Positions 40,734 through 49,239 of a stretch of 49,239 nucleotides of DNA are shown here, piece by piece (positions within the stretch are counted from its first letter, which is position 1; every line of letters starts with the position of its first letter). The stretch comes from an uncultured Bacteroidia bacterium (GTDB lineage: Bacteria > Bacteroidota > Bacteroidia > Bacteroidales > UBA932). The translations under genes were made by a program, and so were the position numbers. Location: assembly GCA_902780175.1 (NCBI GenBank), contig CACZEU010000016.1, forward strand, positions 1 to 49,239. The letters are read 5' to 3'. The notes below the pieces were generated by a model that was not told the origin of the DNA, made no database searches, and saw only the letters and a program-made list of their open reading frames with translations.

Positions 40734-42991
40734 TATATACCGGTAACCTCAACCTTTAATCTGGTAACCCTTATATTGCTATTGGTATTAGGATTCGTAA
40801 GCTTAAGGTTAAAGGATTCGCCGCTGAAGCCGGTACCGAAGGTAACGTCGAACGTAACAGTATATACCTTCTTGCCCCAGGCGGTATTGGTATTCGTAGC
40901 CGAGAGGGCCCCTATGGTAACATTGGCAGTGTCAGTCGTCAGGGTCATATAGTTCGAGCTTCCGTAATTGGAATCGAAAGAGACTTTCGCTTTCTTGACT
41001 CCGGCACAAGGAATTCCTGCAATACCCCAATAGCCATTACTCTTCGCGATCAAAAGGTTCATCTTGTTCTCCGGGAGAGCAAGGCTTCCTTTATAGCCAT
41101 TGGGAACATCGACAAGCGCATCATCATACAATTTTGTAAAGGCATTCGAGGTTCCATCACTCTGCGAGTAAGTGACTGCAGCTCCGCCATAAACAGTCGT
41201 GGTAGCAGCTGCACTCGCGTTGTAAACCGAGGGCGTGTCATTCTTATTACCGCCATTCCAGTCCTCAAACAACAGGACGTCTCCAACTTTCATCGTGCTG
41301 GTGGAAGGTCCAGAAGGTGCACTCTGGATGACCTTCAGGGTATAGGAAGCAGGAGAGACGGATTCGCTCGTGCTTACGGTCACAGTGTAATTGACTGCGG
41401 CTGTTCCGGTATTCTCAGGAAGAGTAAGCTTGATGATGCCGTTCCCGGTGCCGGATGTCTTGTCAAGGGTGGCGCTTCCAGCGACGGAGGCCGTCCAGGC
41501 GACATTGCCGAAAACATACACCTCAACTTCCTGAGCTGCAGAGTCGACAGATACGTCCTCGAGGCTGCCGGTGGTATTGGAAACCTTGAAGCGCAATGAA
41601 GTATCCGGGGCGCCTTTCAGACGATATACCTTTACAGGGGCGGTAGTGGTTGTCGTCGCATAAGAGGAGAACAGGCTGCTGGTCGCATTGTAACGCAACA
41701 GGTTCCTGTTGGGAGCCTTAGCCAGAATGATTGCGCGCTCCGGGTCAGGATTCTCTTTGTCGCCGGGGGTAATGTCTCCGAATGTAAACTCCCAACTGCC
41801 GCTGGCATCCAGTTCATCCCCTGTCCTGAGATAATTACCGGAATTGTCAAAACCGGCTGCCGCATACAGATAACCGGGCTTTACGGTTGCCTTGAGAGCG
41901 AAAGTACCGGGAATGGCGCCATCTTCGAGTTCGATAATCTCCACGGTTGAAGAAGGATCGAGGATGCTGTTGCCGGACTTGGTTACGCCGGCCTGTAAAC
42001 GGTTGTTGGAATTCTGGGTGTTACCCAGTGCAACGTCAGCATCAGCAGCGGCGATGATAATCTTGTCGCCGTAATGAAGTTCACCTGCGGATGTCACGAG
42101 CACGTATTCAACAGACTCACTGGCAGTAATGCCGGCCATGCTGACGGTGAATTTCTTCACGTCACCGGGGGCGAGCGCTGCGGAGGAAGGCATGGTGACA
42201 GTCTTCATCAAGGTGCCTTTGTCGGTGTTGACAATGAGCTTGAGTTCCTTGCCCGAGAGGTCGGCGGGGACGATGCCGCACCAGATCTCGTCGGTGGTGG
42301 CGGTGTTGATGGAAACCACGTTGGATGGAGTTCCGTCACCCGAGTATGCACCAGACTTCGGCAGGAACTGATTGCGTCCGGCGATAGCGCATCCGGCGGG
42401 AGCCTCGATGGTCACGCCCTGGAGCGACGCACCGGCAGGAAGGGTCACATTCGTGAAGAAGATGTGAAGATAGGCTGTCGCGTGGGCAAATGTCACAGGG
42501 ATTGTGGAATCGAGGGATGTAACTTCACCAGACATTGCATAAAGGACCTGGGAGGCCTCGTCGGGACCCGCGGGAGTGGACTCCTGAACGGTGGGGATTT
42601 CCAGGTTGATGGTGCCGTTCGTCTTGTTGGCGCTCTTGAGGGAAGGCGCGGGGCTGACGAAGATGAACTCGTAGGATTCAGCCTCGGCCACCTTGGCGGC
42701 TATCTCTGCGGTAGTGCCGTCGGCAGAAGGTGTCAGGTCGGCCTCATAGAGACTGTTGCCGGCCAGCGTGACATAAGCCACCTTAGTGTCATTGGAGCTC
42801 CACAGTACCGGATAAGACTTGTCGGATTTCTGAGTGCCGAAGACGGTTTTGGTGCCTGGGGCGGAGGCGAAGAAGCGGGCCTCGACCAACTGCTGGTCAT
42901 CAGCCGGGGTAGGGATTGCTTCGTTTTCCTTGTTGCAGGAAACGAACAGGAGGGCCGGAAGGATGGCGGTTAAAAGGACAATCTTTTTCAT
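40733..42991 (-). CDS. Fimbrillin-like/BACON-type surface lipoprotein, paralogue 1
   Basis: A 752-residue lipoprotein (lipobox LLFVSCNKE). Residues about 40-290 are a fimbrillin-like beta region (PGTKTVFG, YPVLWSSND). The middle module (about 300-475) contains GDKIIIAAAD, GYLYAAAGFDNSGNYL and NRNLLRYNATSSLF, a fold often attached to secreted Bacteroidetes nucleases and phosphatases. A BACON-type Ig domain follows (about 490-570, VFGNVAWTASV), then a C-terminal sandwich. No catalytic motif is seen; binding or scaffold role is likely. The ATG at 42991 is preferred over one at 43003 because its context (GACCATGAAAAAG) matches that of the paralogue at 45363. Confidence 0.7.
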   Translation of the reverse strand: MKKIVLLTAILPALLFVSCNKENEAIPTPADDQQLVEARFFASAPGTKTVFGTQKSDKSYPVLWSSNDTKVAYVTLAGNSLYEADLTPSADGTTAEIAAKVAEAESYEFIFVSPAPSLKSANKTNGTINLEIPTVQESTPAGPDEASQVLYAMSGEVTSLDSTIPVTFAHATAYLHIFFTNVTLPAGASLQGVTIEAPAGCAIAGRNQFLPKSGAYSGDGTPSNVVSINTATTDEIWCGIVPADLSGKELKLIVNTDKGTLMKTVTMPSSAALAPGDVKKFTVSMAGITASESVEYVLVTSAGELHYGDKIIIAAADADVALGNTQNSNNRLQAGVTKSGNSILDPSSTVEIIELEDGAIPGTFALKATVKPGYLYAAAGFDNSGNYLRTGDELDASGSWEFTFGDITPGDKENPDPERAIILAKAPNRNLLRYNATSSLFSSYATTTTTAPVKVYRLKGAPDTSLRFKVSNTTGSLEDVSVDSAAQEVEVYVFGNVAWTASVAGSATLDKTSGTGNGIIKLTLPENTGTAAVNYTVTVSTSESVSPASYTLKVIQSAPSGPSTSTMKVGDVLLFEDWNGGNKNDTPSVYNASAAATTTVYGGAAVTYSQSDGTSNAFTKLYDDALVDVPNGYKGSLALPENKMNLLIAKSNGYWGIAGIPCAGVKKAKVSFDSNYGSSNYMTLTTDTANVTIGALSATNTNTAWGKKVYTVTFDVTFGTGFSGESFNLKLTNPNTNSNIRVTRLKVEVTGI

Positions 42992-43003
42992 GGTCGCAAT
43001 CAT

Positions 43004-43156
43004 TTAAAAGTTACCCCAGTCATCCTCGGGATTGGTGTCGCCGATACCGGCTCCGGAACGGAGAGAGTCGTCCAGTATCGTATACTCCAGACTGAATGGC
43101 GACACTTCACAGTCCGGACGGGAATAAATACTCTTGATCATTGTTGTCAGATGCAT
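43004..43156 (-). CDS. Small acidic ORF 2 (50 aa) ahead of lipoprotein paralogue 1
   Basis: The ATG at 43156 overlaps the TAA of the upstream lipoprotein gene (TAATG); the TAA at 43004-43006 stands just before the next gene. The peptide has IYSRP near residue 11, a LEYTIL patch, glycines and the end EDDWGNF. Same design as the small ORFs at 40593 and 45377 although the sequences differ. A second ATG six codons in is possible. Confidence 0.6.
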   Translation of the reverse strand: MHLTTMIKSIYSRPDCEVSPFSLEYTILDDSLRSGAGIGDTNPEDDWGNF

Positions 43157-45363
43157 TATTTGAGTTCTTTTACTGTAATCTTGATATCGGTAATACGGGC
43201 GTTGTTGCTTGTGTTGGAATTGAGGAATGTAAGGTTGAACGTGCCTCCGGCGAAGCTATCGTCAAAAGTGATGTCGTAAGACTTCACATAAACGTACTTG
43301 GTGGTGCTGCCGATCTTAAAGTAGCTTGTCTGGTTGTTGTCCCCGACGGTCACTCCGGGGGTATCTGACGACAGTGTGGGCAGTTTCTCGTAATTGCCGT
43401 AGAATACGACGTTCGCGACTTTGACTCCCGGGCAGGGGATGCCCTCGACTTTCCACCAGCCGCCGCTCTTGGGAACCATGAGGTTCTTCATATTGATTTC
43501 CGCGGGGACCTGGCTCTTGTCGTAACTGCTGTCGACGTACACGAGTCCGTCGTCGTATAGTTTGGCGTTCGTGCCGCTCTGGGTGTAGGTGACGGATGCT
43601 CCGCCGAACACTACCGTGCTGACGCTGCCGCTTTCCTGATAAGCGGAAGGAGTGTCTCCGGTAGCGCCTGCAGCGAACGATTCGCTCAGCAGCACGTCAT
43701 CCACGGCTATGGACACGTAAGGGGCCTGGCTGAGGCTGAAAGTGTAGCTCGAAGGAGATACGCCTGCACTTGTGCTGACCGTAACGGTGTAATTCTTTAC
43801 GGAGGCGCCGTCATTCTGGGGAATGGTCACGGTGATAACGCCGTTGCCGTTGCCGGATGTCTTGTCAACGGTAGCGCCGCCGGTTGCCGATGCGGTCCAT
43901 GCCACGTTGCCGAAGACATTGACGGAAACGGTTCCGCCATTGCTGACAAGGGTACTGCCGTCTGCGTCCGTCACAACATTGAAACGGGGAGTATTGTCCG
44001 GGGCGCCCTTGAGGCGGTATATCTTGATGGGATACATGCTGGTAGTCTCACCGTAGGCGGAGAACAGGTTGCTTTCTACGTTGTAACGCATAAGCGGCCT
44101 GTTGGGCACGGTGGCCTTGATGATCGCACGCTCCGCGTCGGGAGCCGCCTGGTCGGCCGTGGTGAAATCGCCGAAGGAAATGTTCCAGCTGGCAAGCTCG
44201 TCGACGTCGTTCTGCGTCCTCATATAATTGCCCTTGTTGTCGTATCCTGCTGCGGCATAGAGGTAGCCGTCGTTGACTCCGCCGGTGGCAAACAGCGACC
44301 AGGTGCCGGGGACGGTTCCGTCTTCGAGCCTGAGGACCTCGACGGACTCGCTCGGGTCGACGATGACGCCGTCGCCCTTGGTGATGCCGGTACCGGAACG
44401 GTTGTTTGTGTTCTGGGCGGTGGACATTGCGAAGTCATACTCCGCCGCGACAATGATGACGCGGTCTCCCCAATGCAGGGCGTCCTCGGAGGTGACGAGC
44501 TCGTACACGACAGGCTCCGCCATGGTAACGCCGCTCATGTCAACGGTCATCTTGAAGATCTTGCCGGACTTGAACTCCTTGCCTGAAGGGATGCTGAGGG
44601 TCTTTACCAGGGAGCCCTTGTCGGTCACGATGGAGACCGTGAGGGCGGAACCTGACAGGTCCACGGGAGCGATGGAGCACCAGACGTTGTCCAGGGTCTC
44701 GGGATTGACGGAGATGGACTTGAGCATCGCAGGGCCTTCCTCTATGGAGCCGTCCTGCTTGTAAAAGAAGCGGCCGGCGATGTTCTTCTCAGAAGAAATG
44801 TTGACGGACTGGACGGTGGCTCCGCCGAGTGCGACGTTGGTAAACACCATGTGCAGGTAAGCGGGGACGTGCTTGAGGTTGAGGCTCACCTGGTCAGGCA
44901 GGGCGGCGCTCACGTCGGACAGTCCGACCATGACCTGGGAACGCTCGTCGGGAGTAGTGGCGGTACAGGCCTGTCCGGAGGGGACCTCGACCATAATCTT
45001 GCGCTCGGTAGCATTGACGCTCTTGAACGCGGCGTAGGGGTTGACCACCACGAACTGATACATTCCGCTTCCGTCGTCTTCAACCTCGCGGGAGAACGTA
45101 GCTGTCTTGTGGTCTGCGAAGACGGTGACGTCTGCGGAAAGGATAGCCTTGAGATTTAGCGCGATACCGACCTGGGCGTCGTTGTCGCTCCAGAGAACGG
45201 GATACGTGGAGCCGTCGGGAGTGCCGAAGACGGTCTTGGTATCCACGGAAGATGCGGTAAACTGAACTGTACGGACATTCGACTCAAAGCCGGTTCCGCT
45301 TTCTTTGGTGCAGGAAGTGAGCACCAGGGCTGCAAAGGCAGCGAAAAGGACAAACTTTTTCAT
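43156..45363 (-). CDS. Fimbrillin-like/BACON-type surface lipoprotein, paralogue 2
   Basis: A 735-residue lipoprotein (lipobox VLTSCTKE) with the same order of modules as its downstream neighbour: fimbrillin-like start (DTKTVFGTPDGSTYPVLWSD), middle module (GDRVIIVAAEYDFAM, GYLYAAAGYDNKGNYM, NRPLMRYNVESNLF), BACON-type domain (VFGNVAWTASATGGATVDKT) and a C-terminal sandwich with AKLYDDGLV. The two are a tandem duplication that has since diverged. Start fixed at the MKKFVLF methionine, where the signal peptide begins. Ends in a TAATG overlap with small ORF 2. Confidence 0.7.
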   Translation of the reverse strand: MKKFVLFAAFAALVLTSCTKESGTGFESNVRTVQFTASSVDTKTVFGTPDGSTYPVLWSDNDAQVGIALNLKAILSADVTVFADHKTATFSREVEDDGSGMYQFVVVNPYAAFKSVNATERKIMVEVPSGQACTATTPDERSQVMVGLSDVSAALPDQVSLNLKHVPAYLHMVFTNVALGGATVQSVNISSEKNIAGRFFYKQDGSIEEGPAMLKSISVNPETLDNVWCSIAPVDLSGSALTVSIVTDKGSLVKTLSIPSGKEFKSGKIFKMTVDMSGVTMAEPVVYELVTSEDALHWGDRVIIVAAEYDFAMSTAQNTNNRSGTGITKGDGVIVDPSESVEVLRLEDGTVPGTWSLFATGGVNDGYLYAAAGYDNKGNYMRTQNDVDELASWNISFGDFTTADQAAPDAERAIIKATVPNRPLMRYNVESNLFSAYGETTSMYPIKIYRLKGAPDNTPRFNVVTDADGSTLVSNGGTVSVNVFGNVAWTASATGGATVDKTSGNGNGVITVTIPQNDGASVKNYTVTVSTSAGVSPSSYTFSLSQAPYVSIAVDDVLLSESFAAGATGDTPSAYQESGSVSTVVFGGASVTYTQSGTNAKLYDDGLVYVDSSYDKSQVPAEINMKNLMVPKSGGWWKVEGIPCPGVKVANVVFYGNYEKLPTLSSDTPGVTVGDNNQTSYFKIGSTTKYVYVKSYDITFDDSFAGGTFNLTFLNSNTSNNARITDIKITVKELK

Positions 45364-45376
45364 GGTCAAATGCGTT

Positions 45377-45499
45377 TTAAAATACCAGTTCCTCTTCTGT
45401 TGCGTCCTCGAGTCCGACGCCGCCAAAAGATGTCAGTTCCAAAAACTCGGAATATGCCTCGAGAGGCAGGTATTCCGCAAGGGGTTTTTTGTAATTCAT
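45377..45499 (-). CDS. Small acidic ORF 1 (40 aa) ahead of lipoprotein paralogue 2
   Basis: Begins MNYKKPLAEYLP at 45499, 17 bases after the stop of the BACON lipoprotein gene, and ends ATEEELVF with TAA at 45377-45379, 13 bases before the next ATG. It is the first of three small ORFs with a Y-x-x-P start, a short hydrophobic patch with glycines, an acidic tail and a terminal Phe. Confidence 0.6.
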   Translation of the reverse strand: MNYKKPLAEYLPLEAYSEFLELTSFGGVGLEDATEEELVF

Positions 45500-45516
45500 A
45501 ATTGTATATGGTTTGT

Positions 45517-47895
45517 TTAATCTGCTTTGAACGAAATGGTTACGTGATCGCCCACACGATTGGTCGCTCCGTGGTTGAGAGCCATGTCTGTACCGGCGAC
45601 GCGGCTGACGGAAACCACCCTGGCCCGCACCATCACAGTAGTTGACTTGGAAATTGCGGGAAGGCGGACCGATTTGTTTATCGTATAAACTGTCGAAGCC
45701 TTCTCCAGGGCATATGTGTACTGGAAGGTCTCGTCCCCGCTTTCGCTGCTGTACGAGCCGTCAATGGGATCTACCGGAACCCAGTTGACTCCGTCGCCTG
45801 AATATTCGAGCAGGAAATACTTGGGCCCGTTGCCGGAAGACTCGGCACAGTACTCGATGGTGTAGGTTCCGGCAGGATTGGTGACGTTGAACACCTCGAA
45901 GAGCCAGTAGTCATCCTTGTAAACGCCGTAGTGCAGGAAGCAGTGCTTGCCGTTCCAGCGCTCCTCGCTACGCTTCTGGTAAGTGGTGTTGCTCGTCGTG
46001 GGCGAGGTGGTGGAAGTACGGATCATGCTCAGTTTGCCGTGGTGCGTATCGGAATACACGTACGAACCGGAAATGTTGTTGAGCAAGAAGTCCACTCCGC
46101 TTACATTGCTAGGACCCGGCATGCTCCACACGATGGGGAATTCCGCCGGCGTAGTGACCTCCTGAGGTTCATCGCCTCCGGGAGTCTGAGAACCGGGCTT
46201 CGCACCCTGGATGATCGCAATGGAGCTGCGGGTGATTCCGGCCTTGATGACAATAACACCCTCGCGGATTGAGCCGGTCTCGTTGTCGTTGCACTTTACG
46301 GTGAAGGATATGTCTTCGCCTGCGGAGGACTCAGCCTGGTCGAGCTGTATCCAGTCCGCTGAAGGAGTGAGGGTGAAGTCCTGGTCGGAAGAGACGGTGA
46401 ACTTGCGGGAACCCGATTTCTCGCCGTCGAAAGCCAGGTAGGAAGGATTGACGGTGAGGTTGGCCCTGGTAAGAGTCTCCGCTCCCGCCGCCACTATGGA
46501 AATCTGCGGCTGATAAGGGTCGTCGGCGGTCTTGGTATCGACCGCGAGACGCCACGTACCGCCGTTGGGCGCACCGAGGGGGCCGTTCCCGTTTGCCTGC
46601 CAGTTGGCGGCGCAGATGAAGCGGAACTCGACCTGGTCGGTATTGGAAGTATAGTTGGCGAGGGACTCGACGAAGATATTGGTAGATCCGTCGGAATTCA
46701 TGGCGTGCGTATAGACCACCGGCTGGCCGTCGGGGCCGGGGACGTCGGGATCGGTGAGCGCCTTGCCGGCAACCTTCCAGGTATCGCCGTCACGGAACTC
46801 GAGCCTCCAGTATTTGTGGCCGGTTCCCGAAACGCGCGTGCCGAACACCAGCTTGACGATGGTGCCGGCCGATACGGGAGAAGCGGCAACGATTTCCAGA
46901 TAGTCTCCGGGCCAGACGCCCTGGGCACGGGGACAGTTGTCGGAAACATCGACCAGGACCTTCCCGGCGGTGTCCGCTGCACGTCCGTTCTCGTTGTGCC
47001 ACGTCATGAGACCGCTGCCGCTCACGGGAGGGATGGTCGCGTTTGCGGTCCAGGTAGATGCATAGGTGTTGTCAGACACGCGCACCGCCCATTTCACGGG
47101 GAAGCCCTCCAGCTGGGTTTCGGTGGCGGGATACTGGGTGATAGGTATGACGTCCGTCCTGGCCTCGCCGTCAAGCACATAGCTGATGGCAAGGTCGGCT
47201 CCGCGCACTCCCAGTTCGTTGGCGGCAACCTTGAATACGAGGGTATCCACCTGCTTGCCGGCGGTATGCTTCGAATTGTCGGCGATCCAGTCGATATCGG
47301 CGGTGCCGAAGGAGGCGGAAGGCGCAAGCTCATAGGTCCAGTCTACATTTGCGGTGACTGCAAGCCTGACGTTCTGCCCCGTGGAGGCCACATTGAACTT
47401 GGCGGCGTTCATCTCCAGGAACAGGGGGCTCTTCTCCTGGGTTATGCGGAGCATGCCCTCTATGGGTTCGAACTCGCCGCTCCCCTTGTCAACCAGCACG
47501 TTGAACAGGGCGGAACGATCCTGGACGGGACTTATGTTGCGGTCTGCCTTGAAGAAGAACAGGCCCTGCTTCTCGCCGCTGTCGGGGAAGGGGTGGATCC
47601 AGGATTCGGGCTCGCCGGAGGCAGGAACCACCTTCCAGCGCATATTGGAATTCACATAGAAACGCGGGGCCTTGGACACGTGGCTGGCGTCATTCTTGGC
47701 GGCGGACCAGGCATTGGGGCCGAGGACGAACGAATACTGCGCCGACATTTCGTCGAGCTCCGCAATGGGAACCTCGCTGTCGTCGCGGATGGTGATATTG
47801 AAATGCGGGTCGCCTTCGACCACGAAGGGCGTTTCGCGCTCAATGCAGCCGACTGCGGTCAGCAAAAGGGCCAGAGGAATAAGGAATCTTTTCAT
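45517..47895 (-). CDS. BACON-domain surface lipoprotein, candidate substrate-binding protein of the SusD locus
   Basis: A 792-residue lipoprotein (lipobox LLTAVGCIER at residue 17). It has at least two BACON-type Ig domains: about residues 155-260 (FLEMNAAKFNVASTGQNVRL) and about 485-570 (VNPSYLAFDGEKSGSRKFTV, DWIQL). Two longer sandwich regions (about 265-480 and 595-790) may bind ligand. It starts 6 bases after the SusD stop, in the SusE/F position of polysaccharide-type loci. No enzyme motif is seen. Confidence 0.7.
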   Translation of the reverse strand: MKRFLIPLALLLTAVGCIERETPFVVEGDPHFNITIRDDSEVPIAELDEMSAQYSFVLGPNAWSAAKNDASHVSKAPRFYVNSNMRWKVVPASGEPESWIHPFPDSGEKQGLFFFKADRNISPVQDRSALFNVLVDKGSGEFEPIEGMLRITQEKSPLFLEMNAAKFNVASTGQNVRLAVTANVDWTYELAPSASFGTADIDWIADNSKHTAGKQVDTLVFKVAANELGVRGADLAISYVLDGEARTDVIPITQYPATETQLEGFPVKWAVRVSDNTYASTWTANATIPPVSGSGLMTWHNENGRAADTAGKVLVDVSDNCPRAQGVWPGDYLEIVAASPVSAGTIVKLVFGTRVSGTGHKYWRLEFRDGDTWKVAGKALTDPDVPGPDGQPVVYTHAMNSDGSTNIFVESLANYTSNTDQVEFRFICAANWQANGNGPLGAPNGGTWRLAVDTKTADDPYQPQISIVAAGAETLTRANLTVNPSYLAFDGEKSGSRKFTVSSDQDFTLTPSADWIQLDQAESSAGEDISFTVKCNDNETGSIREGVIVIKAGITRSSIAIIQGAKPGSQTPGGDEPQEVTTPAEFPIVWSMPGPSNVSGVDFLLNNISGSYVYSDTHHGKLSMIRTSTTSPTTSNTTYQKRSEERWNGKHCFLHYGVYKDDYWLFEVFNVTNPAGTYTIEYCAESSGNGPKYFLLEYSGDGVNWVPVDPIDGSYSSESGDETFQYTYALEKASTVYTINKSVRLPAISKSTTVMVRARVVSVSRVAGTDMALNHGATNRVGDHVTISFKAD

Positions 47896-47901
47896 AATGG
47901 A

Positions 47902-49239
47902 CTACTGCTGAGGGTTATACGGACTGCGGTGCGAGCCGTTGAGCTTTACATATGACCAGTCGAGGGGCAGGTGCATATTGTTCTGTGCGCCCGAGCCTCC
48001 CATACGGTTGAGTGCTTCGGTAACGTGGGCGCTGTTGGAGGCCACGGTGTAGTTGGGGTAACCGAAACGGGTAGGGAGTTCGTAATCGTTGGAGGCGGTG
48101 CCGCCTGCGATTTCGAAGTCGGGGTATTCGGTACGGCGCCATTCGTTATAGACCTCGTAGCCGCAGAAGTACAGGGAAATGAACTTCTGGCAGGCTATGA
48201 GTTCCTCCGCGCTGCGATAGCGGCTTCCATCCTGAGATACGGCCTTGTCGTAGGATCCGAGAGGGCCGGAAAGGAGGGCGGCGACATCTGATGAGCGCAC
48301 GGTGACGGGCTTGGATGCATACTGGCCGAATTCAGCCCATTTGTCTATGCTGGCACGGACGGCGGCCTCGTAGAGGTCTTTTGCCGTCTTGCCGGGGACG
48401 TTGAGCTTGCCCTTCTCCACACCCTCGGCGAGGATGAAGAGGACCTCGGAATAATCCATCAGGAAAGCGGGCATGGAAGGACGGGCGAGGACTGCGAAAT
48501 TGGGCAGTGCCGAGCCGGTGTCGTACGCCTTGAATTCCTGGGACGTCACGCCGCCGCGGGAGCCCTTCCAGGCACCGGAACGTTGCGTGGCGTAGATGGG
48601 AAGGCGGGGATCCTCGAACAGGGCGTTGCCTGAAGCGTTGAATTCAACCATCATGTCTATCATCGTCTGGGTGATGCGGTGGTTGGTGAAATTGGCGGAG
48701 GTCATGTTCTGCTGGCCCCAGTAATTGCGGTACGGATCGACATCCTCGAACGGGATGACGGCGCTGTCGGAATTGTCAGCGAAGACGGGATAATCGGCGG
48801 GATTGTCGACCATACGCTGTATCCGTGCCCAATATTGGTCATCCGTCCCGGACATGCGGCAGAGGATGCGCATCCCAAGGGAGTTAGCGAACTTGATCCA
48901 GCGGAGGTAACTGTCGCCGTACATCCTGTCCAGGCCGGGTTTGGAGACCGCCGGCCTGCGCTTCAGTATGACCGCGGCACTGTCGAGGTCGGCGAGGAAT
49001 TCCGCCGCCAGTTCCTTCTGGCTGTCGAATACGGGAGCAGTGTTCTCCGTCTGCATATACGCCTCCTTGTAGGGTATGTCACCGAAGAGGGCGGACAGGT
49101 TGGAGAGGCAATAGACCTTGAGGATCAGGCCGATGGCCTCCATATATTTGTCTTCACGGGCGATCGCCTGATTCACGAGGTGATGGGCGTCGAAGCCGAA
49201 GCGGGCGTAATTGTCCCACTGGCTCTGCCAGTTGCCGTC
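47902..49239 (-). CDS. SusD/RagB-like outer-membrane nutrient-binding lipoprotein (N-terminus outside window)
   Basis: The frame is open to the last base, so 445 residues of the C-terminal part are seen; the GTG near 49176 is internal. The helical TPR-like scaffold and markers such as LFGDIPYKEAY, YLRWIKFANSLGMRI, EVLFILAE and the C-terminal NNMHLPLDWS fit the SusD-like_2 group. SusD lids work with a SusC TonB-dependent porin, expected just upstream outside the window. It leads an operon of lipoproteins and phosphoesterases with no glycosidase, so the ligand may be phosphate-bearing rather than a plain glycan. Confidence 0.85.
   Translation of the reverse strand, partial: DGNWQSQWDNYARFGFDAHHLVNQAIAREDKYMEAIGLILKVYCLSNLSALFGDIPYKEAYMQTENTAPVFDSQKELAAEFLADLDSAAVILKRRPAVSKPGLDRMYGDSYLRWIKFANSLGMRILCRMSGTDDQYWARIQRMVDNPADYPVFADNSDSAVIPFEDVDPYRNYWGQQNMTSANFTNHRITQTMIDMMVEFNASGNALFEDPRLPIYATQRSGAWKGSRGGVTSQEFKAYDTGSALPNFAVLARPSMPAFLMDYSEVLFILAEGVEKGKLNVPGKTAKDLYEAAVRASIDKWAEFGQYASKPVTVRSSDVAALLSGPLGSYDKAVSQDGSRYRSAEELIACQKFISLYFCGYEVYNEWRRTEYPDFEIAGGTASNDYELPTRFGYPNYTVASNSAHVTEALNRMGGSGAQNNMHLPLDWSYVKLNGSHRSPYNPQQ

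Overview
The window looks like chromosomal DNA of a G+C-rich member of the Bacteroidales. Pointers are the SusD/RagB protein, BACON and fimbrillin-like lipoproteins, a DUF4290-FtsK-LolA-MnmA gene block, an AddAB-type nuclease pair, and promoters of the Bacteroidetes form (TTG, 19-20 bases, TAnnTTTG). The genus cannot be fixed from the sequence; an uncultured gut lineage is a guess. Housekeeping genes are G+C-rich and tightly packed, usually joined by ATGA or TAATG overlaps. Accessory patches (0.4-1.3, 10.0-12.7 and 22.4-24.6 kb) are visibly richer in A+T and carry toxin-antitoxin-type genes, remnants and repeats, which fits acquisition by transfer.

Layout. 0-1.3 kb: end of an AbiEii-like gene and a two-gene toxin-antitoxin module. 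1.3-7.9 kb (minus): an overlapping six-gene diaminopimelate/lysine operon (thrA-dapE-dapB-dapA-dapD-aminotransferase); the last gene carries an in-frame palindromic insertion. 7.9-8.9 kb: divergent murB. 8.9-10.0 kb: gene-free stretch with three tandem-repeat families (52, 51 and 72 bp periods). 10.0-13.0 kb: HTH-MntA/HepT module, fragment of a glycosidase gene, DUF2975/XRE/carboxypeptidase-regulatory-like genes, more 36-bp palindromes. 13.3-19.0 kb (minus): DUF4290-ftsK-lolA-mnmA-lytic transglycosylase operon. 19.0-22.3 kb (plus): four-gene HprK-like kinase / Ser-His signal-peptidase-like / PqqD-like / ABC exporter cassette. 22.3-24.9 kb: palindromic element, candidate small RNA, AlbA-type regulator, toxin remnant and HigA-type antitoxin. 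24.9-34.6 kb (minus): DASS transporter, porin-like barrel, AddB, a broken AddA, FAD oxidoreductase. 34.6-35.1 kb: guanine-deaminase-like enzyme. 35.1-49.2 kb (minus): a SusD-led surface locus with lipoproteins and two metallophosphoesterases (one fused to a glycerophosphodiesterase) but no glycoside hydrolase; three of its large lipoprotein genes are each preceded by a 40-50 codon acidic small ORF.

Most promising points: (i) three copies (13.07, 22.31, 24.73 kb) of a structured palindromic element with unrelated outer arms, a conserved core hairpin showing a compensatory base-pair change, and a GNRA-type tetraloop; (ii) an in-frame cloverleaf-like palindromic element inside the aminotransferase gene; (iii) the alternating small-ORF/lipoprotein layout; (iv) the kinase-protease-PqqD-exporter cassette, which resembles RiPP tailoring and export but has no visible precursor; (v) a compact transcription unit at 22.6 kb that looks like a small RNA. 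All calls come from reading the sequence and from general knowledge of the families; no search was run.
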